Shown here in pieces: positions 36,552-45,689 of a stretch of 58,682 nt of DNA. Every line of letters starts with the position of its first letter. Position 1 is the first letter of the stretch. The stretch comes from Luminiphilus sp. (GTDB lineage Bacteria > Pseudomonadota > Gammaproteobacteria > Pseudomonadales > Halieaceae). Location of the stretch: contig JAQXAF010000037.1 in the NCBI GenBank assembly GCA_029253085.1, positions 1 to 58,682 on the forward strand. The letters run 5' to 3'. Made by a program: the position numbers and the translations under genes. The notes below the pieces were generated by a model. It ran no database searches and was not told the origin of the DNA. It saw nothing but the letters and a program-made list of their open reading frames with translations.

Positions 36552-38102
36552 TCACTGAACTGTGGTGACGCGCAAAACTTCCTCAAGGCAGGTCTCGCCA
36601 GCAATGATACGACGGCGGCCATCGGCATCAATCCCCTGATAGTTTTTTCGCGCTTGCGCCAGCATCGCTTGCTCGCTAGCTCCATCATGGATCATCTCTC
36701 GCAACGTTTCGTCAATTTCGATCAACTCATAGATCCCGGTACGACCGCGATATCCCGTCTCATTACAGCTGGGGCAGCCCTTCGCTCGATACAGTACAAG
36801 ATCGCTGACCTCGCTTAGGCCTAGGAGTTCACGCTCAAGGGCGTTCGGTCGATACGCTTCGCGACAGTCCATACACAGCAAACGAATCAATCGCTGAGCC
36901 ATTACGCCAAGCAGTGAAGAGGACAGTAAAAAGGGCTCTACGCCCATATCCTGAAGGCGTGTTACCGCCCCAATAGCCGTATTGGTGTGCAGTGTTGACA
37001 GCACAAGGTGCCCCGTTAAAGAGGCCTGCACAGCTATTTCGGCTGTCTCGATATCACGAATTTCGCCGACCATCACCACATCAGGATCCTGACGTAAAAT
37101 TGCCCGCAGCCCTCTCGCAAAGGTCATGTCTACCTTTGTATTGACCTGAGTTTGCCCCACTCCCGGCAACATATACTCAATGGGATCTTCGATGGTCAGT
37201 ATATTTCTTGAACTCTGGTTTATCGAAGACAAACCCGCGTACAGCGTTGTCGTTTTCCCCGAACCTGTAGGCCCAGTGACTAAAATAATGCCATGGGGCC
37301 GCGACAGACTCTTGCGGTAGGCTTTATCGACCTGTTCATTCATATTGAGCTGGGTAAGCTCCAGCTGTCCCGCTTGTTTATCGAGCAGACGCAAGACCAC
37401 GCGCTCCCCGTGGGCTGATGGCATCGTCGACATGCGAATGTCGACCGCATGACCCGCAATACGAATAGAGATTCTACCGTCTTGCGGGATGCGTTTCTCT
37501 GCAATGTCCAACTTGGCCATGACCTTAAGGCGAGAAACCAGTAACGGTGCCAGCATACGCTTTGGGGACAGAATTTCTTTCAACACACCATCAATGCGAT
37601 ATCTGACACTGAGCCTGTCTTCAAATGTCTCAATGTGGATATCGGAGGCCTGATCCTTCACCGCCTGAGATAACACGGCGTTAATTAGACGAATAATTGG
37701 GGCGTCGTCCTCGGCATCCATAAGATCCCCGAGATCTGGGATTTCATCGACAAGACGTGCCAAATCAACGTCGGCACCAATGTCCTCGGCCATTTGCGCT
37801 GCTTCGCTCTGGGTCCGTTGATAGGCCAGCGTCAGTTTGCGTTGAAACGATTCAATATCGATAGCCTGCAGCTCAAACCCGACGCCTAAAAATCGACGGA
37901 CCTCCAACAGCACTTCAAGCCTCATTGGCTTGGCGTGCAAAAGAAAGCACGCGTCACCCGCCCATTCAACAAGGACTTCATTGGCCTTGGCAAAACTGAA
38001 GGGCAAAACACTTGAGCTCAGCGGTTCCTCTGCCGAAACATCATCTATAGCCAATGCCGCGATGTTCGAATCATTCATCAGAAGCGACTGACTCTCAGTC
38101 AC
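36552..38102 (-). CDS. gspE: Type II secretion system ATPase E
   Basis: Cytoplasmic ATPase that powers the pseudopilus. I chose GTG at 38102, which overlaps the gspD stop as GTGA and gives 516 residues; longer versions run into gspD. It has the N1E-type domain, Walker A GPTGSGKTT near residue 278, the Asp box IEDPIEY, Walker B DVVMVGEIRD, the His box TLHTN and a tetracysteine zinc module (CMDC, then CPSC with NETGYRGRTGIYEL). Confidence 0.96.
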   Translation of the reverse strand: MTESQSLLMNDSNIAALAIDDVSAEEPLSSSVLPFSFAKANEVLVEWAGDACFLLHAKPMRLEVLLEVRRFLGVGFELQAIDIESFQRKLTLAYQRTQSEAAQMAEDIGADVDLARLVDEIPDLGDLMDAEDDAPIIRLINAVLSQAVKDQASDIHIETFEDRLSVRYRIDGVLKEILSPKRMLAPLLVSRLKVMAKLDIAEKRIPQDGRISIRIAGHAVDIRMSTMPSAHGERVVLRLLDKQAGQLELTQLNMNEQVDKAYRKSLSRPHGIILVTGPTGSGKTTTLYAGLSSINQSSRNILTIEDPIEYMLPGVGQTQVNTKVDMTFARGLRAILRQDPDVVMVGEIRDIETAEIAVQASLTGHLVLSTLHTNTAIGAVTRLQDMGVEPFLLSSSLLGVMAQRLIRLLCMDCREAYRPNALERELLGLSEVSDLVLYRAKGCPSCNETGYRGRTGIYELIEIDETLREMIHDGASEQAMLAQARKNYQGIDADGRRRIIAGETCLEEVLRVTTVQ

Positions 38103-40189
38103 TGCTCTTCCACCCCGTCTGCCAGTGGAAGCGAATCCGCGGCAGGCACTTCCGGTAATTGCTTTACCTGTTCCTCCCACTCAGGCAGCACCGGGAGATT
38201 GCCATCGTCCAGAAACATGATGCCCCGCGCACGCCTTTCCGCCTGTTGATCGCGAATGTAACGGTATTTTTCGGCTGTAGCGCCCCGCAAGGACTCCTCG
38301 TCACGAACAATCGTCGGACGAATAAAAACCAGCAAATTAGACTTAGTAACCGACACAACATCGTTTCTAAACAGGCGACCTAACAGCGGAATATCTTGAA
38401 GAAACGGCACGCCTTGTTGGCTATCTTGGACATCGTCTTTAACCAACCCCCCCAGCACGACAACATCACCATCTTGCGCCATTACCTTGGTTTCAATTTT
38501 ACGTTCATTGGTAATCACATCTGCTGCCGCTAAAAGTTGCTGACTAATGCTTGAGACTTCTTGAACAATATCGAGCACTACCGAGTCACCTTCGTTTACT
38601 TGTGGCGTGACTTTTAAGGTGATACCCACATTCTCTCGTTCAATCGTCTGAAACGGATTCTGCACGTTACTTGTGCCCCCGGTATTGCTGTAGGAGCCCG
38701 TCACGAAGGGGACATTCTGACCTACCGTAATGTACGCCTCCTGATTATCGAGGGTTAACAAGCTAGGCGTTGACAGGATATTGGCATTACCCTGTGTCTC
38801 TAAAGCATTCAAAATGACTGACATTGAAAGGTCGTCACCCACCACGCCCCAACCTAGCGTCGTTCCAGGAACCTGAGATAAAGCACCCGCTAAATCTCTT
38901 ACGCCAATATCAGCATTACTGTTCTCATCGCCAAGCAGCGCATTACCAATCGCCGCATTGCGCTGTTGCTGAGCACTGCTCGTGCTGACATTGCTGCCAA
39001 ACGCCCCACTGTCATCAGCGAAAATCCACTGCAGACCCAGCTCTTGGCCTTCAGTGATTTCCATCTCAACAATAATGGCTTCAACCAATACTTGGGCGCG
39101 GCGGATATCGAGTCTAGCAATGACGGCCTCAAGCGAGGCCATTTCATCGGCGTCGGCGGTAATGATGAGAGCATTGGTGCCCTCATCAGCTTCTATTGTG
39201 GAGTTAGCGTTTGTGCTTTGTTTACGGTCACCCCCCGAATCGAGTCGGCTCATGTTTTGCATGACACGGGTGAGGACCTCTGCCACCTCGACCGCATCGG
39301 CATATTCTAGGTAAACGACCTTGACGTTACCGCTTTGCTCTAAGGGCGTATCGAGGTACGTAACCAGCTCTTGGATACGCTGAGAATTGAGCTCATCTGC
39401 CGTGACCACGACACTGTTGGTGCGCTTATCAGCCACCAGGGTGACTTCATCATTGCTCTCTGCACCGTCGCCGCGGGATTGCTTTTCAAGTGTCTGCAGC
39501 ATTTGCACGACGTCTTCGGCCACAGCATATCGGAGCTTTATCACCTGGGTGCTCTGGATCGCAGAGCGATCCATACGATCAATAATTTCAACAATACGAC
39601 GGATGTTAGAGGCAATATCCGAAATAATGATGGCGTTGCTGGGTGCGTAAGCCGCCATATGAGCCTGCTGCGGTACGAGTGGTCGCAATACAGGGATCAG
39701 CTTTGCCGCGGATATATTTTCGAGACGAATAACCTGAGTAACGTATTCATCGTTGCCACTCACCACACCGGCAGGAGGGACCTCTACCGGTGATGACCGC
39801 GCGTCTTTATTTGGGATAACGCGAATGACATTACCTGTTCTAACTGCGGTATAGCCCTGCACATCTAAGATCGACAGGAATAAGTCATACAACTCACTCT
39901 TATTGACCGGACGTGACGACACGACCTTTATTTTACCTTTCACACCCGGGTCCACTACGATCGTGGCACCGGTAACATCGGCGACAAATTTGATCAGTTC
40001 TTGTATGTCAGTATCTTGAAGGTTGACGGTATATTCTTGCGCCGAGACCGTTTGAATACTGAATAGTGACGTCGCGAACAACACGAGAGCCAGCGACATC
40101 GCAATCCGCCGGATCAACCTTCGCAAAAGCTCTATTTGCTCGTAGAGGCATCTAAGCGCCACCGCCACTGATCGTTCAATTCTACTCAT
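38099..40189 (-). CDS. gspD: Type II secretion system secretin D
   Basis: Outer-membrane secretin channel. The 696 residues comprise an unusually long, basic N-terminal signal region (cleavage probably after QTVSA near residue 50), the N0 domain (YTVNLQDTDIQELIKFVADVTG is its start), N1 to N3 domains, the secretin core with VPFVTGSY and the LVKDD segment, and an S-domain-like C-terminal tail rich in acidic residues. The ATG shares a base with the gspC stop (TAATG); an ATG 30 codons in would give a shorter signal peptide. Confidence 0.96.
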   Translation of the reverse strand: MSRIERSVAVALRCLYEQIELLRRLIRRIAMSLALVLFATSLFSIQTVSAQEYTVNLQDTDIQELIKFVADVTGATIVVDPGVKGKIKVVSSRPVNKSELYDLFLSILDVQGYTAVRTGNVIRVIPNKDARSSPVEVPPAGVVSGNDEYVTQVIRLENISAAKLIPVLRPLVPQQAHMAAYAPSNAIIISDIASNIRRIVEIIDRMDRSAIQSTQVIKLRYAVAEDVVQMLQTLEKQSRGDGAESNDEVTLVADKRTNSVVVTADELNSQRIQELVTYLDTPLEQSGNVKVVYLEYADAVEVAEVLTRVMQNMSRLDSGGDRKQSTNANSTIEADEGTNALIITADADEMASLEAVIARLDIRRAQVLVEAIIVEMEITEGQELGLQWIFADDSGAFGSNVSTSSAQQQRNAAIGNALLGDENSNADIGVRDLAGALSQVPGTTLGWGVVGDDLSMSVILNALETQGNANILSTPSLLTLDNQEAYITVGQNVPFVTGSYSNTGGTSNVQNPFQTIERENVGITLKVTPQVNEGDSVVLDIVQEVSSISQQLLAAADVITNERKIETKVMAQDGDVVVLGGLVKDDVQDSQQGVPFLQDIPLLGRLFRNDVVSVTKSNLLVFIRPTIVRDEESLRGATAEKYRYIRDQQAERRARGIMFLDDGNLPVLPEWEEQVKQLPEVPAADSLPLADGVEEQ

Positions 40190-41211
40190 TACCGCTGAGC
40201 CCCCGTCTGCAAGCTGACCGTGAGCGTGAGAGGCACACTGTCGCGCTCAATATCAAAAGTAATTTCCTGCGCATCACGCATCAATCCATAAAGGCGGGCT
40301 CCATTTGAAGCGTCAAGCAAGGAAAGCCCATTTACCCCAGTGATCAGATCATTAGGCGCGAAGCCTATCGCTTTAAAATCATCAGCGTTTTTGGCCGGCG
40401 TTACGCGATAACCCTGTAGCCCATCGGCGCCGCGCACAGGTTGAATGGTGAGTAGATCTGACACCGACTGAGGCTTCTCGTAAAACTTCTTCCGGTAATC
40501 AGCGGCTATTTGAGCTCCCTGCTCGGTGGTTGTTGCCGCTTTAGCCGGTGCTGAGCCCGGAGTGGATAGTTTTGACTGCTGCCCTGCAGCTGCCGGCACA
40601 CGCTGCTCAATCGGACCGAAAAACGCTGTAGGCTCGTCGAATAACTTGAGCAGTTCGTAGGCCCCATTGTTATCCAAAACCACGCGAGTCGGTAATACCT
40701 TGGCGAGTCGTACCCGTGAAGCAATAGGAAGCTCGTCTCCCACGGCGAAGGTCATCTGCCGTCCCTTAACTTCAATCACCGCCGTGCCGGCATCTGGCAC
40801 GCTTCCCGCGAGGGTGCCCACTAACTTTAGATCCAACTGCGTATCTCGCGCTCCCTTTTCTATCCCATCAGGCACGGCCTCCGGCATCAATTCGAGCGCA
40901 TTAATGTCACCCATATCGATTGCATCACCAAACAATCCCAAATCAAGCATGCCCTCGAGCACGACTTCATCGGCTCCCGAACGGGTCGTGGCATCAAGAG
41001 GCGGATTGACGACCACAGCCGGCATCGCGACAATTTTCGAGGAAGGCCAAAATGCCCAAAAGAGCGCCGAAGCACTAAAAGCGGCCCAAATAAAAACCGA
41101 AACAATTACCATTTTTTGAAATTGCCTCGGAAGACCCACTAACCCCATGCGCAGGCCAAATTCCGCCACCTGGGCTTTTAATCCACTAATCTGTTCATAC
41201 GATTTACTCAC
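40189..41211 (-). CDS. gspC: Type II secretion system protein C
   Basis: Inner-membrane protein linking the platform to the GspD secretin and taking part in substrate choice. I chose GTG at 41211, which has AGGG four bases upstream; GTG at 41226 or 41223 would add four or five residues. The 340-residue protein has one membrane helix (about 34-55), a proline-rich linker, the HR domain (about 120-190, with LVGTLAG) and a C-terminal PDZ domain (about 250-335). First gene of the gspC-N operon. Confidence 0.93.
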   Translation of the reverse strand: MSKSYEQISGLKAQVAEFGLRMGLVGLPRQFQKMVIVSVFIWAAFSASALFWAFWPSSKIVAMPAVVVNPPLDATTRSGADEVVLEGMLDLGLFGDAIDMGDINALELMPEAVPDGIEKGARDTQLDLKLVGTLAGSVPDAGTAVIEVKGRQMTFAVGDELPIASRVRLAKVLPTRVVLDNNGAYELLKLFDEPTAFFGPIEQRVPAAAGQQSKLSTPGSAPAKAATTTEQGAQIAADYRKKFYEKPQSVSDLLTIQPVRGADGLQGYRVTPAKNADDFKAIGFAPNDLITGVNGLSLLDASNGARLYGLMRDAQEITFDIERDSVPLTLTVSLQTGAQR

Positions 41212-41267
41212 GGTACCCTGCACCACTCCAATTAGATGTATTACCTTAAGAGTCCTACTTACGACGC

Positions 41268-41362
41268 CGCGAAAACACGGTTACCATTGGGAAGAGGCTC
41301 TAATTGACGCTTTTCGGCCATAACTACGCCCTACCTCACCTAACTTATGCCGTGTTATCGCG
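41268..41362. repeat. Inverted repeat in the gspC promoter region
   Basis: CGCGAAAACACGG (41268-41280) and CCGTGTTATCGCG (41350-41362) are complementary at 12 of 13 positions and 69 bases apart, inside the 161-base gap between the GAF/GGDEF-like gene and gspC. It could be a paired operator or a long hairpin; no clear promoter hexamers were assigned. Confidence 0.4.
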
Positions 41363-41387
41363 CGAAAAATATGGAGCCCGGAACTGC

Positions 41388-42530
41388 CTATTGGAGCTGT
41401 GCTGCCTTGGTAATCTTGACTTCACCTGAGATATTACAAGTACTAGCCTGTAACACCGACTCCAACATCATCCCCGACAATTCAGAAATCGCGCGTCCCG
41501 GGTATTCCCTGGGATTAACTGAAGCCCAGCTCACATTAGGCCTGATTTCGATGGATCCACCGGTTCCATCATCGAGCAAGTCTCGGCTAAGCTCCGCTTG
41601 ATAACGGGCGCCAATAGCCTCAATAGAATTAGGTTGCGCCTCTGTGACAACCACGCCAAAGCACATCGCATCGACGCGACCCACTGCATCAGTTGCACGC
41701 AGCCCGCCGGCGATCTTGTGGGCCACCTCACTCAGCAGCCGTCCTTGAATATGCTGTTGAGATAAATTCGCCATTCCCTCGAGGCCGCAAAGCCTAATAG
41801 ACACCAAAGCGACATGTCGTCCCGCCCTGCGGGCACGACCAATCTCGCGGTCTAGATCCCGGGTAAACCCCTCCCGATTAGCAACACGAGTTAAAGGATC
41901 GACCAACATTAACTCAGATGTCAGTTGAGCGCCTGTTGATAGGCGCAGAGCAACGGGCACCAAACTCATGAAGTCAAAAAGTAACTCGAGATCTCCCGCA
42001 TGATCAATCAGATCGAGTCGGGGAGATTTAAAATGCAAACTACCCACAATGTGACCCTGCTCAACCGCGGGAACTACGAAAACGTCTTTTGGGTCAGTGC
42101 TATTTGCGATTAGCCCCAAATCAACAATTTCATGATCGGCGGCACAGCGTGGAGCAACCTGATCACTATATATGGCGGTGATTTTCGTTGAATCAGGTGT
42201 CAGGATTAGCCGGCCGTTCAAATCTGGGGACTCGCCCAAACTACTGCCCAACATCCCAACGGGATCATGCAACCAAAACTCGATTTGCTCACAGCCCAGT
42301 ATCCGGCTGAGGCCTGAGAAAAAAACCTCGAGCAAGACGAGGGGCCGATTGGACTCCAGCATGTCGCCATGTAAGACCGTGAGTGCACGAGCAAGGTAGC
42401 GACTGATTTCCGTCCGCTCTTCCAGAGCCACAGGAACGGGAGCCTGTACCGGAAGGCCTGGCGTGATTTCCTCGACCGAATACCCCGACTTATTCCGCTC
42501 ACCGATGTTCCCGTTCCCCCGCTCGCTCAT
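41388..42530 (-). CDS. GAF-like plus degenerate GGDEF-domain protein
   Basis: Predicted cytoplasmic signalling protein of 380 residues. A charged N-terminus (about 1-35) leads to a GAF-like sensor domain (about 45-195), then a domain of the diguanylate cyclase fold starting DPLTRVANREGFTRDLDREI (211-230). Where active cyclases have GGDEF, this protein reads DAMCF (287-291), so c-di-GMP synthesis is not expected; a binding or scaffold role is possible. It has no membrane segment. It sits between the T2SS operon and the divergent TPP-riboswitch operon, but no functional link is visible. Confidence 0.8.
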   Translation of the reverse strand: MSERGNGNIGERNKSGYSVEEITPGLPVQAPVPVALEERTEISRYLARALTVLHGDMLESNRPLVLLEVFFSGLSRILGCEQIEFWLHDPVGMLGSSLGESPDLNGRLILTPDSTKITAIYSDQVAPRCAADHEIVDLGLIANSTDPKDVFVVPAVEQGHIVGSLHFKSPRLDLIDHAGDLELLFDFMSLVPVALRLSTGAQLTSELMLVDPLTRVANREGFTRDLDREIGRARRAGRHVALVSIRLCGLEGMANLSQQHIQGRLLSEVAHKIAGGLRATDAVGRVDAMCFGVVVTEAQPNSIEAIGARYQAELSRDLLDDGTGGSIEIRPNVSWASVNPREYPGRAISELSGMMLESVLQASTCNISGEVKITKAAQLQ

Positions 42531-42593
42531 AGCCTGCCTCGAAATTCGATCGTTTTGGTGGAAGATCCTCTTATCCTCTATACTGACACCGTA

Positions 42594-42680
42594 CCTGCGG
42601 GGTGGCTAGCGCCTGAGATACCGAAAATTATTCGGTGAACCCGTCGAACCTGAACCGGATAACGCCGGCGTAGGGACAGG
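42594..42680 (+). promoter_or_regulatory. TPP riboswitch (THI element)
   Basis: The aptamer core is clear: CTGAGA (42613-42618), ACCC (42639-42642), GAACCTGA (42646-42653), GGATAA (42657-42662) and GTAGGGA (42670-42676). The outer stem P1 can form from CCTG (42594-42597) and CAGG (42677-42680). A candidate -10 hexamer, TATACT, lies at 42579-42584. Downstream, ACAGGC (42676-42681), which overlaps the 3' side of P1, can pair instead with GCCTGT (42708-42713), a plausible expression-platform switch. There is no U-tract, so translational control of the receptor gene is more likely than termination. Confidence 0.95.
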
Positions 42681-42740
42681 CTTGTTATCGCGACAGTGAT
42701 TCTGTGGGCCTGTTCTATCCCGGATAAGTGAGAAAAAGGG

Positions 42741-44831
42741 ATGTCAACAAGCTCAGCAACAAGCGGCCAACGTTGTATCGCACCCGCAGCACTAGCATTA
42801 TTACTGCATTTCCCCGGGGCGGCAGCGTCTGGGAATCTTGAGGAGGTTGTGGTCTCTGCCACCCTCAGACCTGCACACGGTGAACAACGCTCGATCACCA
42901 TTTTTGACAAAGCCTTGATTGATGCGCGATCAGCGCAACACCTTGAAAACCTGCTATCTGCCGCGCCCAATATAAACAGTGCCAGCGGCGCCTCCCGCGC
43001 CCGTTTCATCCAAATCCGAGGCGTTGGCGAGCGAAGTCAATTCGTTGAGCCGGTCAATGCCTCTGTTGCTATGCTGCTTGACGGTATCGACCTCACAGGG
43101 CTAGGCGCAGCAGCAACCACCTGGGACATCCAACAAATCGAAATTCTGCGCGGACCTCAGGGCACTTTACTGGGGGCCAATGCCTTGGCTGGGCTGATCA
43201 GCCTCAACACCACCCCCAGTGACAGCAAGGGTCTGAAGTTCGCCATAGGTACTGAAAATCGGGGTGGCCGTCGATTTGCAGCCGCTGGCGGGGGTGAACT
43301 CACTAGCTCGACTTCGGGCCGATTAGCGATAGAGCAATATCGCAGTGATGGTGTCATGACTAATACCTACCTGAATCGATCTGATACCCAAGGTAAAGAT
43401 GAATTGACCGTTCGAGGTGGGCTGGCCTGGGAGGGAGGCGATCAGAGCGTTGAAGCTAACTGGCATTTTTTTGATATCGATAATGGCTACGATGCCTTTT
43501 CCCTCGATAACAGTCGTCAAACCCTGTCGGATGAACCGGGGCGCGATACCTTGCTCACTCATGCCGGCAGATTGAAATGGCGCGTACAGGGAAGCATTAA
43601 TCTGTCAGCACAACTAAGCGTCGCCAAGACGGATACTGAATACGCCTATGACGAGGATTGGGCCTATGTTGGTATTGCACCCGCTCTCGAATACAGCTCC
43701 TTCGACACCTACCTCCGCGATCGCGACATGCAGAGCTTCGAGATTCGAGCTGACAAAGACCAGCAAGACTGGCGCTGGGCTCTAGGGGCCTATCTGAAGC
43801 ATGAAAAAGAGACTCTAACTCGTCGATATACCTACCTCGAAAATGACTTTGACAGTGCACTGACCGTCGATACGGGTGCGGTGTTTGGACAGGTTGATTT
43901 TAGTCTTACGAATACTTTGACCGCGTATTTGGGCGGGCGATTAGAGCAGCGCAAAGCCGACTACGTCGATAGCGCTGAGGTCTCGAGCTCTTTAACAGAT
44001 CACCTCTGGAGTGGGCGCATTGGTATTGACTGGACTCCGTCCAACCAACAAAGTTTTTACCTCAGCATCAGTCGGGGGGTTCGTGCTGGCGGCCCTAACA
44101 GTAGCTTGTTGTCGAGTCTGCCGACACTAACGCTCCAGAAGGGCGAGTCAGAAGCAAATCTTGGCCGCTTTGATGAAGAGTTTCTGATTAACACCGAGCT
44201 GGGATGGCGATGGCAGGACACTCGCGGGACGTTAGAGAGTGCGCTGACCTTGTTTTCGATGGCGCGCAAGGATCAGCAAGTTAAACAATCACTCAGCCTA
44301 GTTAGAGGCGATGGCAGCACTCAGTTCATAGAATACATCGACAATGCCGCAAAAGGACATAATCGCGGTATCGAGTGGCAGGGCGTTTGGGCTCCGAGTC
44401 CGGAGCTACAGTTGAAGGCTTCCTTGGGCTACCTGAAGGCACAGTTTGACGCGTATCGTACCGCCACCGGACAAGACCTTTCCGGGAGGGCTCAGCCTCA
44501 GGCACCTGAATGGATGGGTAGTGTGGGCGCCACGTGGACCATAAACAATAGCTGGTTGGCGGGGGTGGAGTTCACCGCTATGGACAGTTATTTATTTTCT
44601 GACCGCCATTTAGCCCGATCCCCGGCACGGCAACTTGTTAACGCACACCTCGACTGGGCTTGGGATAGCTGGCGAATCTCGGTGTGGGGACGTAATCTAT
44701 CAAACGAAACGTACTACACCCGAGGCTTTGGCAGCTTCGGCAATGACCCTCGTAAGGGTTATATTTTGGAGCCCTATTACCAATATGGCGAGCCCCGTAT
44801 CTATGGTATTACCCTCAACTATGAGCGATAA
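42741..44831 (+). CDS. TonB-dependent outer-membrane receptor, thiamine-regulated
   Basis: Outer-membrane active transporter, presumably for thiamine, its phosphates or a pyrimidine precursor, because its leader is a TPP riboswitch. The 696-residue protein has a signal peptide (cleavage near residue 30 after AAAS), a TonB box EEVVVSAT (about 34-41), the plug domain (about 50-155, with IQIRGVGER and ILRGPQGTLLGANA) and a 22-strand-type barrel. The C-terminus ends in NYER rather than the usual aromatic residue. It is the first of five same-strand genes. Confidence 0.93.
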   Translation: MSTSSATSGQRCIAPAALALLLHFPGAAASGNLEEVVVSATLRPAHGEQRSITIFDKALIDARSAQHLENLLSAAPNINSASGASRARFIQIRGVGERSQFVEPVNASVAMLLDGIDLTGLGAAATTWDIQQIEILRGPQGTLLGANALAGLISLNTTPSDSKGLKFAIGTENRGGRRFAAAGGGELTSSTSGRLAIEQYRSDGVMTNTYLNRSDTQGKDELTVRGGLAWEGGDQSVEANWHFFDIDNGYDAFSLDNSRQTLSDEPGRDTLLTHAGRLKWRVQGSINLSAQLSVAKTDTEYAYDEDWAYVGIAPALEYSSFDTYLRDRDMQSFEIRADKDQQDWRWALGAYLKHEKETLTRRYTYLENDFDSALTVDTGAVFGQVDFSLTNTLTAYLGGRLEQRKADYVDSAEVSSSLTDHLWSGRIGIDWTPSNQQSFYLSISRGVRAGGPNSSLLSSLPTLTLQKGESEANLGRFDEEFLINTELGWRWQDTRGTLESALTLFSMARKDQQVKQSLSLVRGDGSTQFIEYIDNAAKGHNRGIEWQGVWAPSPELQLKASLGYLKAQFDAYRTATGQDLSGRAQPQAPEWMGSVGATWTINNSWLAGVEFTAMDSYLFSDRHLARSPARQLVNAHLDWAWDSWRISVWGRNLSNETYYTRGFGSFGNDPRKGYILEPYYQYGEPRIYGITLNYER

Positions 44832-44855
44832 AAACTCTAAAGGAAATCTGCTGCG

Positions 44856-45119
44856 ATGGAACTATCTGCCGAACTGAGCTTGTACCCACTGACAGGTGAC
44901 GTCGACACATCGGTGTTAGCCTTTATCGAAGACCTGCACGCGTCAGGCCAAATCTCAGTGGTCACTAACACCATGAGCACACAAATATCCGGGGACTGGG
45001 ACGCCGTCATGAGCGCGGTCAATTTCGCTCTCAAACACAGCAGTCAGCGCATAGATCGACAGGTGCTCGTAGTGAAATACTTGCCCAATCATAGAATTGA
45101 GGTTGGAGCAGAAAGCTAA
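44856..45119 (+). CDS. YkoF-like thiamine/HMP-binding protein
   Basis: An 87-residue single-domain protein similar to the YkoF/MTH1187 thiamine-binding fold: an N-terminal strand ELSLYPL, then FIEDLHASGQ and VVTNTMSTQISGDWDAV. YkoF of Bacillus binds thiamine and hydroxymethylpyrimidine. No signal peptide is visible, so it is expected in the cytoplasm, where it could buffer ligand or hand it to the kinase. An AAGGAAA site precedes the start; its TAA abuts the next gene's ATG. The family call rests on fold pattern and context. Confidence 0.8.
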   Translation: MELSAELSLYPLTGDVDTSVLAFIEDLHASGQISVVTNTMSTQISGDWDAVMSAVNFALKHSSQRIDRQVLVVKYLPNHRIEVGAES

Positions 45120-45689
45120 ATGATGGGTTGGGATGAACCCCTAGCGGTGGCCTTGGCCTTGGCCTACGTTGTTTTTGCCATCAAGGAAAAACGCATAGCC
45201 TGGGTATTGGCCGCCGCCAGTGCCGCTTTATATCTGCGGATATTTTTTATGGTCGGCCTTTTTATGGAAGCCAGCCTGCAGCTCTTTTACATATTAATGG
45301 CAGTTTTTGGATGGATCGCGTGGGGACGCGACCGCAGTACTGCCCAGCTTCCCATACAACGCTGGCCTGCTCGCCGTCACATTTTACTCTTGGTGGTGGT
45401 GCTAATATTTGGAACCGTAATGGGGCTGCTAATGAGTCAATTTACCCGTGCCAGCCTCCCAATCCCCGATAGTATTACGACACTAGCCGCTTTGCTGACG
45501 ACCTGGATGGTTACCCAAAAAATTCTGGAAAACTGGCTTTGGTGGATTGGCATTGATTTGGTATCCATTGTGCTTTTTTTAAATCGGGGGTTAGATCTGA
45601 CCGCCTTGTTATTCGCCGGTTACGTCGTATTAGCCATTGCGGGTTGGCTGAGCTGGAGACAGCAGTATCAGGACCAAATACAGTGTTAG
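45120..45689 (+). CDS. pnuT: PnuC-family transporter, probable thiamine permease (PnuT-like)
   Basis: Inner-membrane facilitator of the PnuC family, about seven helices in 189 residues. PnuC moves nicotinamide riboside, PnuT thiamine; the TPP riboswitch and the neighbouring kinase argue for thiamine. The segment ENWLWWIGIDLVSIVLFLNRG (about 139-159) matches the family signature NWxxW. Members move substrate by facilitated diffusion and depend on intracellular phosphorylation to trap it, which fits the kinase that overlaps its 3' end. Confidence 0.85.
   Translation: MMGWDEPLAVALALAYVVFAIKEKRIAWVLAAASAALYLRIFFMVGLFMEASLQLFYILMAVFGWIAWGRDRSTAQLPIQRWPARRHILLLVVVLIFGTVMGLLMSQFTRASLPIPDSITTLAALLTTWMVTQKILENWLWWIGIDLVSIVLFLNRGLDLTALLFAGYVVLAIAGWLSWRQQYQDQIQC

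Noticed and set aside
45150-45168. GGCCTTGGCCTTGGCC tandem repeat near the PnuT start
   Set aside because: It encodes alternating Ala/Leu in the first membrane helix and is explained by coding of a hydrophobic stretch.
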